A DNA stretch of 64,000 bases from Prinsepia uniflora (taxonomy: Eukaryota > Streptophyta > Magnoliopsida > Rosales > Rosaceae), in assembly GCA_032719365.1 (NCBI GenBank), contig CM064873.1:10884501-10948500 (forward strand). Direction: 5' to 3'. The notes below the pieces were generated by a model. That model was not told where the DNA came from. It made no database searches and saw only the letters and a program-made list of their open reading frames with translations. Both the position numbers and the translations under genes were made by a program. This document shows positions 44,222 through 56,019 of this stretch, one piece after another. How positions within the stretch are numbered: the first letter of the stretch is position 1; each line of letters begins with the position of its first letter.

Positions 44222-44484
44222 AGACCTGAACTTTCGTAAATATTATTTTATTGTAAATTGACTATTTTTCTCCTAGAGGGAGAAAAAGTTGATTTTTGTC
44301 CCAGGAAATAGTTAGGACTTGGACCCATGACCGTGACGTAGATCGGGACGTCACGATTCCGTAGACAGGCGGCACGTCGAAATTGGACTTTGTATAAGGA
44401 AGTTATGGTCATGGAAGCGATTTTGGCGAAATTTATGAACTGAGAACGAACTTAAAATAATATTAAAATATTAAAAATCTGATC
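44222..44484 (+). repeat. Element E right LTR, first part
   Basis: Starts GACCTGAACTTTCG, lacking the first few bases of the LTR, directly after gypsy integrase sequence, and aligns with 24519-24780. It continues after the CRM-like insertion at 49910. Confidence 0.85.
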
Positions 44485-44943
44485 TGATGTAGAACAAATG
44501 GCGGAATGGATTGAGGAAGAGATGGAGCGAAAACTGCAAAAAGGACGTAAGCGGAATTTATAGATTTGGCGTCCGAACTCAGAATGGGGCTTATGATACC
44601 TTTCCAGAAAGGGAACGGTGATACAAATCAAACTCACAGCTTATGCTGTGACATATGGGTCTTTTTAGCCGAATATCGTCGTTTAGGGCCTCAAAAAGTA
44701 GTTTTAAAGTTTTCCTAGTATTTTCGGAATTTTAATTAATTAGAGTTTTCTTTTCCTTTTTGATTTAGGTTTCACTTTAGGGTTTCCTAGGTATTTAAAC
44801 AACCTTTAAATGTTGTATTTTTTTTATCATATATTTTTATTCAACCAAATTCGAGAGTTTTCTCGGTTATCTTCTGGTGGATTCCAGTGTTTGTTCTTCA
44901 GGGTTTTACGCTTGTTTACCCTATTTTACTTCGTGCTGCGTCA
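44485..44943 (+). repeat. CRM-like 5' LTR
   Basis: Nearly identical to 49445-49904 (a handful of differences), indicating a fairly recent insertion. It has a TATA-like TATTTAAA near 44791. Confidence 0.92.
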
Positions 44944-44946
44944 AGT

Positions 44947-44959
44947 GGTATCAGAGCGG
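44947..44959 (+). other. CRM-like primer binding site
   Basis: TGGTATCAGAGCG three bases downstream of the 5' LTR, complementary to initiator tRNA-Met. Confidence 0.85.
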
Positions 44960-44993
44960 GTTTCTCCCCTCTAGTTATCGTTGATTTCTATCT

Positions 44994-47900
44994 ATGGCTG
45001 ATCGTGTAGACGATGTCTCTGCTACTCGAGCGGATTTGGATGCCCAAACCCGTCGTATCGATGCCCAAAACTGTAGTCTCACTGAATTAACTACTCAATT
45101 TGGGGAATTAACTGCTCAATTTGGGGAGCTGCGAGCGTTGTTGCTGGAGAATAATCGAAGAGGCAACCAAGGCAACAATCAGGCGGGTAATGATAAGGGA
45201 AACCCTAGGAGATTTCGTGAGGAATAAGGTGGTTCCGATTCTGAAAAGGAACTCGAAGAGCCACGTCACAATAACCATAACCGCAACCATTATGATGATT
45301 ATCGGATTAAAGCTGATATTCCCAACTTTTCGGGAAATTTAAAAATTGAAGATTTCTTAGATTGGTTGGTGGACGTAGAGAGATTTTTCGAGCTCATGGA
45401 GATTCCCGAGGCCAAGATGGTAAAGATGATTGCTTTCCGTTTGAAAAGTACATCGGCTGTTTGGTGGGATCAACTCCAGAATACCCGACAAAGGCAAGGG
45501 AAAAATAGGGTTCGGACATGGCGAAAGATGAAACAACTTATGATGGAGAGATTTTTACCAGCTGACCACGAGCAAATTTTGTATCGGATGTTCATGGGAT
45601 GTGTTCAAGGCATCAAAACAGTGACTGAATATACTGATGAGTTTATGCGATTGGCTGAACGAAATAACCTAAGAGAGACCGAGAATCAGAAGGTGGCGAG
45701 GTATATGAACGGGCTGAAACCTGCCATTCAAGAGAAGATTGGCTTGTAGAATTTGTGGTCCTTGCAAGAGGCAATTAACATGGCGATGAAGGCCGAGTTG
45801 ATGGAAAAAGAAAAACGCACATTGCCTTACCGGAGGAATATGCCGGATTTATCTGAAAATAATTCAGTTTTCCCTACTGATAAGGGAAAGTCCGTGCAGC
45901 AAGGCACTTCAAAACCTTCAAATTTCCAGCCGAGAGGAGGTAATGAGGGGAGTAGCATAAATTTTGATAGGGGGCAGATTCGAAATCAGCCCCAGAAGCA
46001 GAATCCGAATCCGTATGCTAGACCCACGGGGGATATTTGTTATCGTTGTGGCAAACAAGGGCATCGTTCTAATGTTTGCCCTGACCGGAGACAGACCAAT
46101 TTAGTAGACGTGGATGATGATGGTCAAGAAGAAGGGGGAGAAAGTTTTGAGGATGACTATGAAGGAGCCGAGTTTGCAATTGAAGAGGCCTTAGAACGAG
46201 TTACTTTGGTGATGCAACGAGTTCTTTTAGCTCCAAAAGAGGAAGACCAGCGTAATAATATATTTCGTTCTCACTATTCCATTAAAAACAAAATATGTGA
46301 TGTGATTGTAGATAATGGCAGATGTGAGAATTTTGTGTCGAAGAAACTGGTGGAGCATTTGCAGCTACCAACGGAGCCACATAGCACTCCTTATTCGCTG
46401 GGTTGGGTGAAGAAAGGACCTTCAGTTCGAGTCTCTGAAACATGTCGTGTACCACTCTCCATTGGTAAGCACTACAGTAATGAAATATTATGTGACATAA
46501 TTGATATGGATGCTTGTCATATTTTATTGGGACGACCTTGGCAGTTTGATGTGGATACTACCTTTAAGGGTCGAGACAATGTTATCTTGTTTACTTGGAA
46601 TAATCACAAAATTGCTATGGCGCCTATTACACATTCGGGAAAGATGAGTGTCCCAAGAAAGGAGAGTTCGAGTTTCCTGACTTTGACTAGCAATGAGCGG
46701 GAGATAAATGAGGCAATCAAAGAAGCAGATTCTTTTTATCCCGTGGTGCTGAAGGGATTAATGACCACAAGCAAAGAAAAGGTCGAAATTCCCACTGATG
46801 TGAAGCAGATGTTGAGGGAATTCAAGGAGCTCGTGGCTGAGGAATTGCCTAACGAACTGCCACCTATGCGGGATATCCAGCATCAAATTGATTTAGTACC
46901 TGGAGCTAGCCTACCAAATCTGCCTGATTACCGTATGAGTCCTAAGGAGAATGAGATTTTGAGGGAGCAGATTGAGGAGTTGATGAAGAAGGGATTTATC
47001 AGAGAGAGTTTAAGTCCTTGTGCAGTTCCTGTCCTTCTAGTTCCTAAGAAGGAGAATGCTTGGCGTATGTGTGTTGACAGCCGAGCAATCAACAAAATAA
47101 CAGTAAAATACAGATTTCCCATACCACGATTGGAAGACATGTTGGATGAACTTGAGGGTTCTAAGGTGTTCATGAAGTTAGACTTGCGGAGTGGCTACCA
47201 CCAGATTCGAATCAGACCGGGTGATGAGTGGAAGACGGCGTTTAAAAGCAAGGATGGATTATACGAATGGTTGGTCATGCCTTTCGGGTTGTCAAACGCA
47301 CCTAGCACTTTCATGAAACTTATGAATCAGGTTCTTCGTCCATTCCTTGGCTCTTTCGTTGTGGTTTACTTTGATGATATTTTAATTTATTGTCAAACAA
47401 AAGAAGAACATATGGTGCATTTGAGGCAAGTTTTAGGGGTTCTGCAAGAAAATAAGTTGTATGTGAACCTGAAAAAATGTACTTTCTGTACAAATAAGTT
47501 GTTGTTTTTGGGATTTGTGGTTGGTGAGGATGGCATTCAGGTGGATGATGAGAAAATTCGGGCAATCCGTGATTGGCCGGCTCCAAGGTCGGTGACTGAA
47601 GTGAGAAGTTTCCACGAGTTGGCCACGTTCTACAGGAGGTTTGTAAGGAACTTTAGCACCATTACGGCACCTATCACTGAATGTTTGAAAAAGGGAAAAT
47701 TCCAGTGGGGGGATGAGCAAGAGAAGAGCTTTGCCCTCATCAAAGAAAAGCTTTGCACCGCCCCAGTTCTCGCTCTTCCAAACTTTGAGAGAGTATTCGA
47801 GGTCGAATGTGATGCTAGTGGAGTAGGAGTGGGGGCTGTATTGTCACAAGAAAAGAAACCAATAGCGTTCTTTTCGGAAAAGTTGAGTGAAGCACGACAG

Positions 47901-49523
47901 AAGTGGAGTACTTATGACCAGAAATTTTATGCGGTCGTGAGGGCTTTGAAACAATGGGAGCACTACCTCGTTCAAAAGGAGTTCGTACTGTTTACCGACC
48001 ACCAAGCCTTGAAGTTCATTAATAGCCAAAAACACGTTGATAAGATGCATGTCAGGTGGGTGAATTTTCTGCAAAAGTTTCCATTTGTTATCAAACATAA
48101 ATCAGGGACCCTAAATCGTGTGGCTGATGCTCTAAGTAGACGAGCTATCTTGCTGGTTACACTTTCTCAAGAAATTGTGGGGTTCGAATTTATGAAGGAG
48201 TTGTATGAAAATGACGAGGACTTCAAAGAATTATGGCGAAAGTGTGTTAATCTTGAACCAACAGCGGATTACTTTCTTAATGAGGGGTATTTGTTCAAGG
48301 GTAACCAGTTGTGTATCCCTATCTCATCCTTGCGGGAGAAGCTGATTCGGGATTTACATGGAGGAGGATTGAGTGGCCATTTGGGTCGAGATAAAACCAT
48401 TGCAAGCTTGGAGGAGAGATACTATTGGCCACAGTTGAAACGGGATGTTGGAGCTATCGTGTCAAAGTGTTATACGTGCCAAACTTCAAAGGGTCAAGTT
48501 CAAAATATGGGGTTGTATATGCCTTTACCTGTTCCTAAAGATATTTGGCAGGATGTAGCTATGGATTTTGTGCTCGGATTACCTAGAACACAAAGAGGAG
48601 TGGATTCTGTCTTTGTTATGGTTGATAGATTCTCCAAGATGGCGCACTTCATAGCTTGTAAGAAGACAGCGGATGCGTCCAACATAGCCAAACTGTATTT
48701 CAGGGAGGTTGTTCGACTACATGGGGTGCCTAAGTCTATAACTTCTGATCGTGACACCAAGTTCCTTAGCCATTTCTGGATTACTTTGTGGCGGATGTTC
48801 GGGACTGTTTTGAATCGTAGTAGCACTGCCCATCCTCAAACTGATGGTCAGACTGATGTGACAAACAGAACTTTGGGAAACATGGTGCGTAGCATTTGTG
48901 GTGATAAGCCGAAGCAGTGGGACTATGCCCTTCCACAGGTGGAGTTCGCTTACAATAGTGCAGTTCATAGTGCCACGGGGAAGTCGCCGTTTGCCATTGT
49001 TTATACTGCTGTACCTAGTCATGTGGTGGACCTCGTGAAGCTGCCTAATGGTCATGGAGTAAGTGTTGCTGCAGAAAATATGGCTGAAGGCATAGTGGCT
49101 GTTAGGGATAAAGTTAGACAGAAGTTGAAGCAGACCAATGCCAAGTATAAAGCAGCAGCCGACAAACATAGGCGAGTTAAGGTGTTCCAATAGGGTGATT
49201 CTGTTATGGTGTTTTTGAGGAAGGAAAGAGTTCCTGCGGGTACCTACAGTAAGTTGAAACAGAAAAAGTATGAGCCATTCAAAGTGCTGAAGAGAATCAA
49301 CGACAATGCTTATGTGTTAGACTTGCCGGAATCCATGGGAATTTCTAATACTTTCAATGTGGCTGACATGTATGAGTTCCGTGAAGATGTAGCTCTCTAT
49401 CCTGATGATAACTCGGGGTCGAGTTCTTCTGAAGTGGAGGGGACTGATGTAGAACAAATGGCGGAATGGATTGAGGAAGAGATGGAGCGAAAACTGCAAA
49501 AAGGACGTAAGCGGAATTTATAG
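44994..49523 (+). pseudogene. CRM-like gag-pol polyprotein with three in-frame stops
   Basis: One frame of 1510 codons with no frameshift. Stops lie at codons 78 (45225), 252 (45747) and 1400 (49191). Domains: gag ([20 protein letters not shown]), zinc knuckle [14 protein letters not shown] (from 349), aspartic protease VDNGRCENF (DNG at 440-442 instead of the usual DSG), RT with YFDD (792-795), RNase H CDASG (Asp 940), integrase zinc region starting at His 1122, and integrase core Asp 1191, Asp 1252 and, with exactly 35 residues between, Asp 1288 where the family has Glu. The last 26 codons lie in the 3' LTR. No chromodomain is obvious; the C-terminus is acidic and then basic ([16 protein letters not shown]). 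The protein is inactive as it stands. Confidence 0.9.
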
Positions 49524-49904
49524 ATTTGGCGTCCGAGCTCAGAATGGGGTTTATGATACCTTTCCGGAAAGGGAACGGCGATACAAATCAAACTCACAGC
49601 TTATGCTGTGACATATGGGTCTTTTTAGCCGAATATCGTCGTTTAGGGCCTCAAAAAGTAGTTTTAAAGTTTTCCTAGTATTTTCGGAATTTTAATTAAT
49701 TAGAGTTTTCTTTTCCTTTTTGATTTAGGTTTCACTTTAGGGTTTCCTAGGTATTTAAACAACCTTTAAATGTTGTATTTGTTTTTATCATATATTTTTA
49801 TTCAACCAAATTCGAGAGTTTTCTCGGTTATCTTCTGATGGATTCCAGTGTTTGTTCTTCAGGGTTTTACGCTTGTTTACCCTATTTTACTTCGTGCTGC
49901 GTCA
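49445..49904 (+). repeat. CRM-like 3' LTR
   Basis: Pairs with 44485-44943. Its first 79 bases are also the end of the polyprotein frame. Confidence 0.92.
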
Positions 49905-49909
49905 TGATC

Positions 49910-52342
49910 TAGCCCTCGATTTAATCTGGACCCTTGGATGAGTGACAAGTGTCACTCATCCCATGGTCATTTTTCCCCAAAACATGGATCTACCATATTG
50001 GCCTATTTTAAATAATTTATTTTCCCTCACTCCACCACAGTCGTCCATTTCCTACCATCACTCAATCTGGACCCTCCATTTTACCTTCTTTTTTCCCTTT
50101 ATCTACACGATCATCTTCCTCTCTCTCTCTCTCTTACTCTCATATTTTCTCACCCGTGAAGAACACTCATAGCTTCTCATTTCAAACAAACACCCAGCCG
50201 ACAACCATACTCATCTACTTGCTTCCTCCCTAGCCACAGATCGAACACACCCTCCTCACCATCTTCATCTTCATCATCGCCACCACCACCCTCATTTTTT
50301 CCTCTCTGTCTGCAACCCGAAACACACACCAAACCCGACCACCCTACGACGCCACCGTGACCAACTGAGGGAAAGAGAGACTGAAGAACTAGCCTAGACG
50401 AGCAGACGACGTCGCAGAGAGGAGAAACCACGACTAAGACACGGCGGAGGGTAGGGAACCCTCGAACCTGAAATCGAGCTTGAAACCCGAAAATAGAAGT
50501 TGGGTTTTCAACGTTTGTTTACGATTTCTAATGGCTCTAATGGCTTCTAGGGACTAAGGCGACTACGTTGGACGAGTTTTCGAAGCAGGAGGTGGCCAAA
50601 GATGACAGTTAACGGCGACTGAAACTCACGGTGACTGTTCATCTAGGTAAGGATCAAGATCCCGTTCGTTTTTTATGTTTTTGGGTAGATAAAACCCTTA
50701 CTGGGACTTAGACGATTGTTTAGGGAAAAATCTGGACTAAAATGGTTGAGAAACAAGCAAATGGTGGCCGGCTTAACTCGCGGGTCTGTACGACCCGGTT
50801 ATAGGGATCCGAGTCAGCCCATCGAGAGGTAGGGGTTGATGACATCAACATGCTGATGTCATCATGTCAGACCTGTCAGACACGTGGCACTGTCAGAGTC
50901 TGACATGTCAGACCTGACAGCTGTCAAATAATGTCAACGAGGACGTCATGCTGACGTCAGTAGTGACGTCAATGATGACGTCATCAGTTACTGTAGCACC
51001 GTTGACCGTGCGTTGACCAAGCTCGTGGGGGTGTGTGTGAACAGTATTTTGGTGGGGCCAGTAACATTTTCAAGGTTTCGACGCTACGAATCCAATAGCA
51101 GTGGTTTCATGTTAATTAGAGATCGTTATGTTTGTCAAATTAGGTTTTGAAGCCTCGAGAAGCGTGTTCTTTCTGTTTTCCCGTGTCGGTTTCATTCTAG
51201 GACTTCATATTTGAGATGTAGGAACATGTAGTGACCTTTATATGTACTTTGGACTTGACAGGGATTGTACGTTAGCACCGGGATAGGTTTATACGTCCAG
51301 TTAGCGGTGGGACCGAACTGTGAGTGGGCCTTTGATTTCGTTAAACCCTTGCATGCATAAATCTTTTTCTTTATATATATATATATATATATGATTCAAG
51401 CAAAAGCATCTGATTATCTTGAGTTATGATTATGGCACGTATTACGATGTTTGGGCATGAGACCCATCTGGTTAGTTATGCACTGTTTTGAGTTATATTT
51501 ATATATATGGATTTCGATGATTGTCTTTAGTCCTGCACTGTATAGATCTACACTAATGATACTGTTTCCTTCGGATGTGGGTACCCCGGAGTGGTCACGG
51601 CGCAATGCTTGCGAGGGGTCATTCTATGGAGGGACCGGACCGTAGAGTGACTCAGGAGCAGGATTGCTATGATTCGATTTCTGGGACGTCTGGGACGTCA
51701 GGCGTCTAGGATGCCATACCCGGACTGAGTTCGGGATTTGGACTCGGGATTGAGACCCCGGGTGGCACGCGTAGCCTTGGGACTGTGACCTTATTAGACG
51801 TCTGGGACATCAGACATTTGGGATGTCAGGGTTGGGATGTATAGTGCAGCGGCTGATGTTGTGATTATGATTATATTACCCTTTTATGTTTATATGATAT
51901 ATTGCTATGGTTTTCGATTCTGATGCATGCATGTTTTGGAAAACGGAGGGGTAAAACCGTATGTTTACTTTATGGTTTAAACTGTTTTATAAACTTTATG
52001 TTCTGGCCCACTCACTCTTAAGTGTTTTATTGTCTCTTCTAGGCCGTGCTACTGAGGCAGACGAGGATCCCAAAGCAGAGGCATAGGTTAACATTGCGCA
52101 CCTGAACCCCACTTCTGAGTAGGTTGGCACATGAGGAAAATTTAGGAGTCGTGCTCATTAGTTGTTTTAAGTTTTCCCTTGTCTGACACTATTTTAATTT
52201 TTGGACGATTTTTATGACTTAATTTAGATATTTATGCATTTGAGTTTTCCTAAGGGTAAGATTGGTATTCTAAGGTCGTGTGTCAGACGGGAGCAGGGCA
52301 CGTCCCCGGGTGGTCCCAGGGGGATCGGAGTGGGTCCTATCA
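49910..52342 (+). repeat. Element E right LTR, second part
   Basis: Continues the LTR after the CRM-like insertion and ends GGGTCCTATCA at the copia junction. It has the palindrome (49936-49961), a cluster of ACGTCA motifs (50941-50982) and a short (TA)n tract. The last 570 bp (about 51773-52342) have no counterpart in the left LTR, which is cut there by element C. Confidence 0.88.
50941..50982 (+). promoter_or_regulatory. Cluster of TGACGTCA-type bZIP sites
   Basis: Four TGACGTC/GACGTCA cores within about 42 bp, with a CACGTGGCA G-box/ABRE-like motif 60 bp upstream (50881). Such ACGT cores are recognised by plant bZIP factors. Function in this LTR is inferred. Confidence 0.5.
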
Positions 52343-53748
52343 CCATACCTCATTCTTTTCCATGGACAGAAGTTCCTCATCCATTGCCTATTTCCGCAAG
52401 GTAGCCTGGGGGCTGGCCATGGCTTCTTTGTAAGTGGATGGATCTTGATCACCTCCAAAACCAAGTTCTGTCTCCTGTAGATACACCAAATAATCTGGTG
52501 GATTGCAGAATGTTTAGGTCGTGAGGACTTTCTTGGTTCAAGTTGTGGAATGTGTGTTGTGTCATCATTCCCTAGTTCTTGATGCACAGGGGCTGGGAAT
52601 GTGTGATCCATTGGTTGAAGTGGGTTTTCTGGTGGTTTTGATGTGTTTATGTGACCAGAAGATGAGAACTGAGGGCCAAAGATTAGGGGCATGCTTAGGT
52701 TGGATTGTGATACTTCAGTGGAGACCTGGTCTGTTGGTGTGATCTCATCAAACTCAGAGTTGTCCACAGCTAAGTAATCATTGCCACAGTCTTCCAAAAA
52801 CTTGGCATGGCGAGTCTCTTGAATCCTGGTGTTGAGATGAGGGCAATAAAACTTATATTCTTTGGACTTTTCTGGATATCCAATAAAGAAGCAGGACTCA
52901 GTCCTGCTATCCAACTTCCTTTCATTGGGGTTACAGAATCTTGCTTCTGTCTTGCACCCCCAAATGTGAAGATAGTTTAGAATTGGTTTCCACCCCTTCC
53001 ATAGCTCAAAAGGTGTCTTAGGGACAGCCTTACTAGGGACACGATTGAGTACATAGTTGGCTGTCTTAAGAGCTTTTCCCCACAAGTAATCTGGTAAGTC
53101 TGCCCTACACTTCATACTTCGAACCATGTTTATCAAGGTCCTATTTTTTTCTTTCTGCCACTCCATTTTGCTGCGGGTTATATGGAGTTGTGTGCTAGGC
53201 CACTATCCCATGTTCTTGTAAATATAGGGCAAAAGGTCCCATCTGCTGTCCCTTTTCAGTAAATCGGCCATAGTACTCACCACCCCTATCAGATCTCACA
53301 ATTTTTATGGTTTTGTCAAGTTGGTTTTCAACTTCAAGTTTATAAATCCTAAACTATTTTAAAACATCAAACTTTTCATAAATAAGATAAACATAAGCAA
53401 ACCTTGAAAAGTCATCGATAAGGTTACAAAGTAAGAGTTTCCACAAATCGTTTTAAAGGGGAATGGTCCACACACATTTGTGTGAATGATTTCAAGTAAG
53501 TGTGTGCTTCTGGTTGCATGTTTCTTCCTAGGGTTGGTTATTTTTCCCTTAATGCCGTTTATGCAAACATACAAGTTTGTTGGGGGCAAGTTTGGTAGCA
53601 AACCATTTTTCATTAATCTTAAGATTCTTTCTTTGGAAATGTATCCTAAACGCTTATGCCATAACATAAAAGAGTTTTCATCAAGAAAAACACGTTTAGT
53701 GCCTGACAAACCAATAGAAAAACATTCATGCATCACTGCACAATTCAA
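52343..53748 (-). pseudogene. Copia pol: integrase region
   Basis: Minus-strand GAG-pre-integrase (LWHKRLGYISKERILRLMKNGLL), then an eroded integrase core (IVRSDRGGEYYGRF, TPYNPQQNGVAER, NRTLINMVRSM), the C-terminal block LPDYLWGKALKTANYVLNRVPSKAV, GYPEKSKEYKFYCP, and the RT approach ending MRYG at the TSD of element E. In-frame stops lie near 53750, 53355 and 53203, and a frame break lies in an A/T run near 53150. The remaining RT lies at 23614-24511. Confidence 0.88.
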
Positions 53749-54384
53749 TTACCACAAATCACCAACCAAAGAAGCAGTGCCAAGTAATTCATTCATATTA
53801 TTAAACTTGTAAAAGGAAATTGTATCAAGGTTACTAGAAAAATAGTAACCTTCTCGAGTTAAAATAGAAGCAGAAATTAAGTTCCTTCTCATGGAAGGTA
53901 CATAGAGTACTTCTTTTAATTCTAAAACATGATTAGATGAAAACCTTATCTTGCCACTGCCAACTAACTCAACTGCAACCTTGGATCCGTTCCCAACAAA
54001 AACTTTGTAAACCAACCTACTGGGGTTTGTCAATTTTGTGAACCCCCGCAAGGAATTAGTGATATGCACAGAACAACCAGTGTCAAACCACCAAGGGTTT
54101 TGAGGTGTAAAAACCAAATTCGATTCAAAACAGACAAAAACATTCAATTTGGAAAACATTTTACCTTTCTTGGACTTCTCGGCCCTGTAATCTGCACAAT
54201 CCGTCTTGGCATGTCCTGGTTTCTTGCAGAAATAACATTTGAAATCTTGTTTTTCCTTTTTAAAGTTGTGAGAATGATTAACCTTTAGGGGTTGGTGATT
54301 AACTACAGCAGATCCACTATGACAAGGGGTTTTGAACTTCTTACCAGAGGGTGCAGACCTCTTAGGTTTGGCTAGGTGCACCAT
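53749..54384 (-). pseudogene. Copia gag C-terminus and protease
   Basis: CCHC zinc knuckle CYFCKKPGHAKTDC is followed by the aspartic protease region NPWWFDTGCSVHITN (DTG where copia elements usually have DSG), VGNGSKVAVELVGSGKI and LKEVLYVPSMRRNLISAS. Ends at an in-frame stop after GDLW. Same frame as the gag and integrase neighbours. Confidence 0.88.
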
Positions 54385-54992
54385 GTTGACAAGAGCTGAT
54401 TTCTCCTTCTTCTGTCGAAGTTCTTACTGAACACACTGAGTAATCATCTCATTGATGTCCTATTTGTCCTTTTTCAGGTTATAGGACACGTTCAGTGTGC
54501 CATATTCTGGAGGTAGGGAGTTGAGGGCCAAATGAACTAAGAACTGATCATTGATGGGGATCTTCAAATCTTCCAATTTGGCTAACATTTCAACCATTTT
54601 CATTAGGTGATCACGAATGCTCCCACTGCCATCAAACTTCATGCTAACCAATTCAGATAAATGAGAGTTAGCATCTGCCTTATCAGAGGTTTGGTATTTT
54701 GCAGCCACTGCATCCATGTATTCCCTTACTGAGTCACCTATCACCTTAATGGCTCCCTTCACATTATCTTGCATAGACTTCTTAATGCACAAGAGAGACA
54801 ACTTGTTCGAGTACTTCCAGTCCTTGAAGTACCCCCTTTCCTCTTTAGTGCTGGTGGTGGTGAGTGCAACAGGTTCAAGTTCGAACAAAGCCAAGTCCAA
54901 ACCAGCATACCCCATATGAAATTCCAAGTCAGACTTCCATCTCATTGTTCCCAGTCAACGTTTCAATTTCATTGAAATTGGTTGTCAAACAT
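54385..54992 (-). pseudogene. Copia gag
   Basis: Copia gag (UBN2-type) features: LTGNNEMRWKSDLEFHMGYAGLDLAL, WKYSNKLSLLCIKKSM, LNSLPPEYGTL. In-frame stops lie at 54460 and near 54425. The likely start codon at 54990-54992 is one base out of frame with the rest, so initiation is also damaged. Confidence 0.85.
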
Positions 54993-56003
54993 CCTGGTTT
55001 ACAGTCATATAGCATTCATGCAACAATCAAACTCAGTAAACCCTCATATGTTAACAAGACAAACAATAAACATACGTGGATGATTATCTAGGTCTTAGGT
55101 GACAAGTTTATGTTATTGTGAATAACCTAACACATTCACATGAGTGCAGATGCGATAGAATACTCCCAATCATTTAAACAATCAGTCACTAATCAAATCA
55201 CTACTCTTGATTCTCTGTGGAGAAATCAGGGCTCAGTATGACTCATTTGGCCTTACCATCATCTTATCGGTTCAAGGGACAATTGATCATCACTGTGATG
55301 AGGATCAATTTCATCTTGATAGATGACCTACATTAATTATTTGGATTGATTCGACTCACCATGTGAGTCATCCATCATCCGATTTGATCATGGGATCAAC
55401 TGGACATTCAAGAAACATACACTCATTCCTTTTGTGTTTCAGCATTCTAGAAGACTGAAAAGAAATTCTCATTCATGTTTTACACAGGTCAGGGGGTATC
55501 AGTACAGGGTAAGCATGAAACAATCACAACCACATACCAATATACCAAACATTCAGATCAAACATGAATATTAAGAAATCACAGATGTCCTAAGATTTAT
55601 GCATTCAACAAGACAATTTTGTGATTTGCACAATTTAAACAAAAAATTATCAGCCAATCGCAGAATGACTATCCACGATTTCACTAAAGAGTAGTAGTTG
55701 AATGAGTATTCCTTCTTTGTCTTGAGACATCCTAATCGCAGCGGAAAAGAAAAGATTTTTTCGTGTCCAGGTTTTGGGTTTTCGATAAAGGAGAAAAGTA
55801 AGTGTCCGTTGGCGACCAACGGTCATCAAATTTTTTAAAGAGAACGACAAGTCGTTTTTAATGATGCAGCCAAAACAAGTTTAAGAACAGAAAATCCAGA
55901 GCAAAACCCAGAATCGATTGTTTTCCCCAAGAGTGTCTTGGATTAAATTTATTAAGGTGTTTTCTGAATCAAGACATATAATTTGGACCTATGAGTACGT
56001 TTA
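54993..56003 (-). other. Copia 5' leader
   Basis: About 1 kb between primer site and gag with no recognisable coding sequence, normal for copia elements. Confidence 0.65.
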
Positions 56004-56017
56004 GCGCTCTGATACCA
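56004..56017 (-). other. Copia primer binding site
   Basis: On the minus strand TGGTATCAGAGCGC follows the 5' LTR after two bases and complements initiator tRNA-Met. Confidence 0.9.
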
Positions 56018-56019
56018 CA

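Larger units (their letters stand above)
44485..49904 (+). mobile_element. CRM-like Ty3/gypsy retrotransposon, nearly full length
   Basis: LTRs 44485-44943 and 49445-49904 (459 and 460 bp), beginning TGATGTAGAACAAATGG and ending GCTGCGTCA, with a perfect 5-bp duplication TGATC (44480-44484 and 49905-49909). One long gag-pol frame, interrupted only by three stop codons, fills the interior and runs into the 3' LTR. Single gag-pol frame, short LTRs, an iMet primer site and an ORF entering the 3' LTR are known features of the CRM (centromeric) chromovirus clade. Assignment to CRM rather than another chromovirus lineage is an inference. Confidence 0.85.
24512..52342 (+). mobile_element. Ty3/gypsy element E, nested host of several other elements
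   Basis: Begins TGTAACGACCCGAACTTTCG and ends GGGTCCTATCA, flanked by a perfect 5-bp duplication CCATA (24507-24511 and 52343-52347) within copia pol. The left LTR is present only as its first 2327 bp (24512-26838) before element C. The right LTR is split into 44222-44484 and 49910-52342 by the CRM-like element. No internal coding domain of E survives. The terminal signature places it with the Tekay/Del-like families. Confidence 0.85.
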
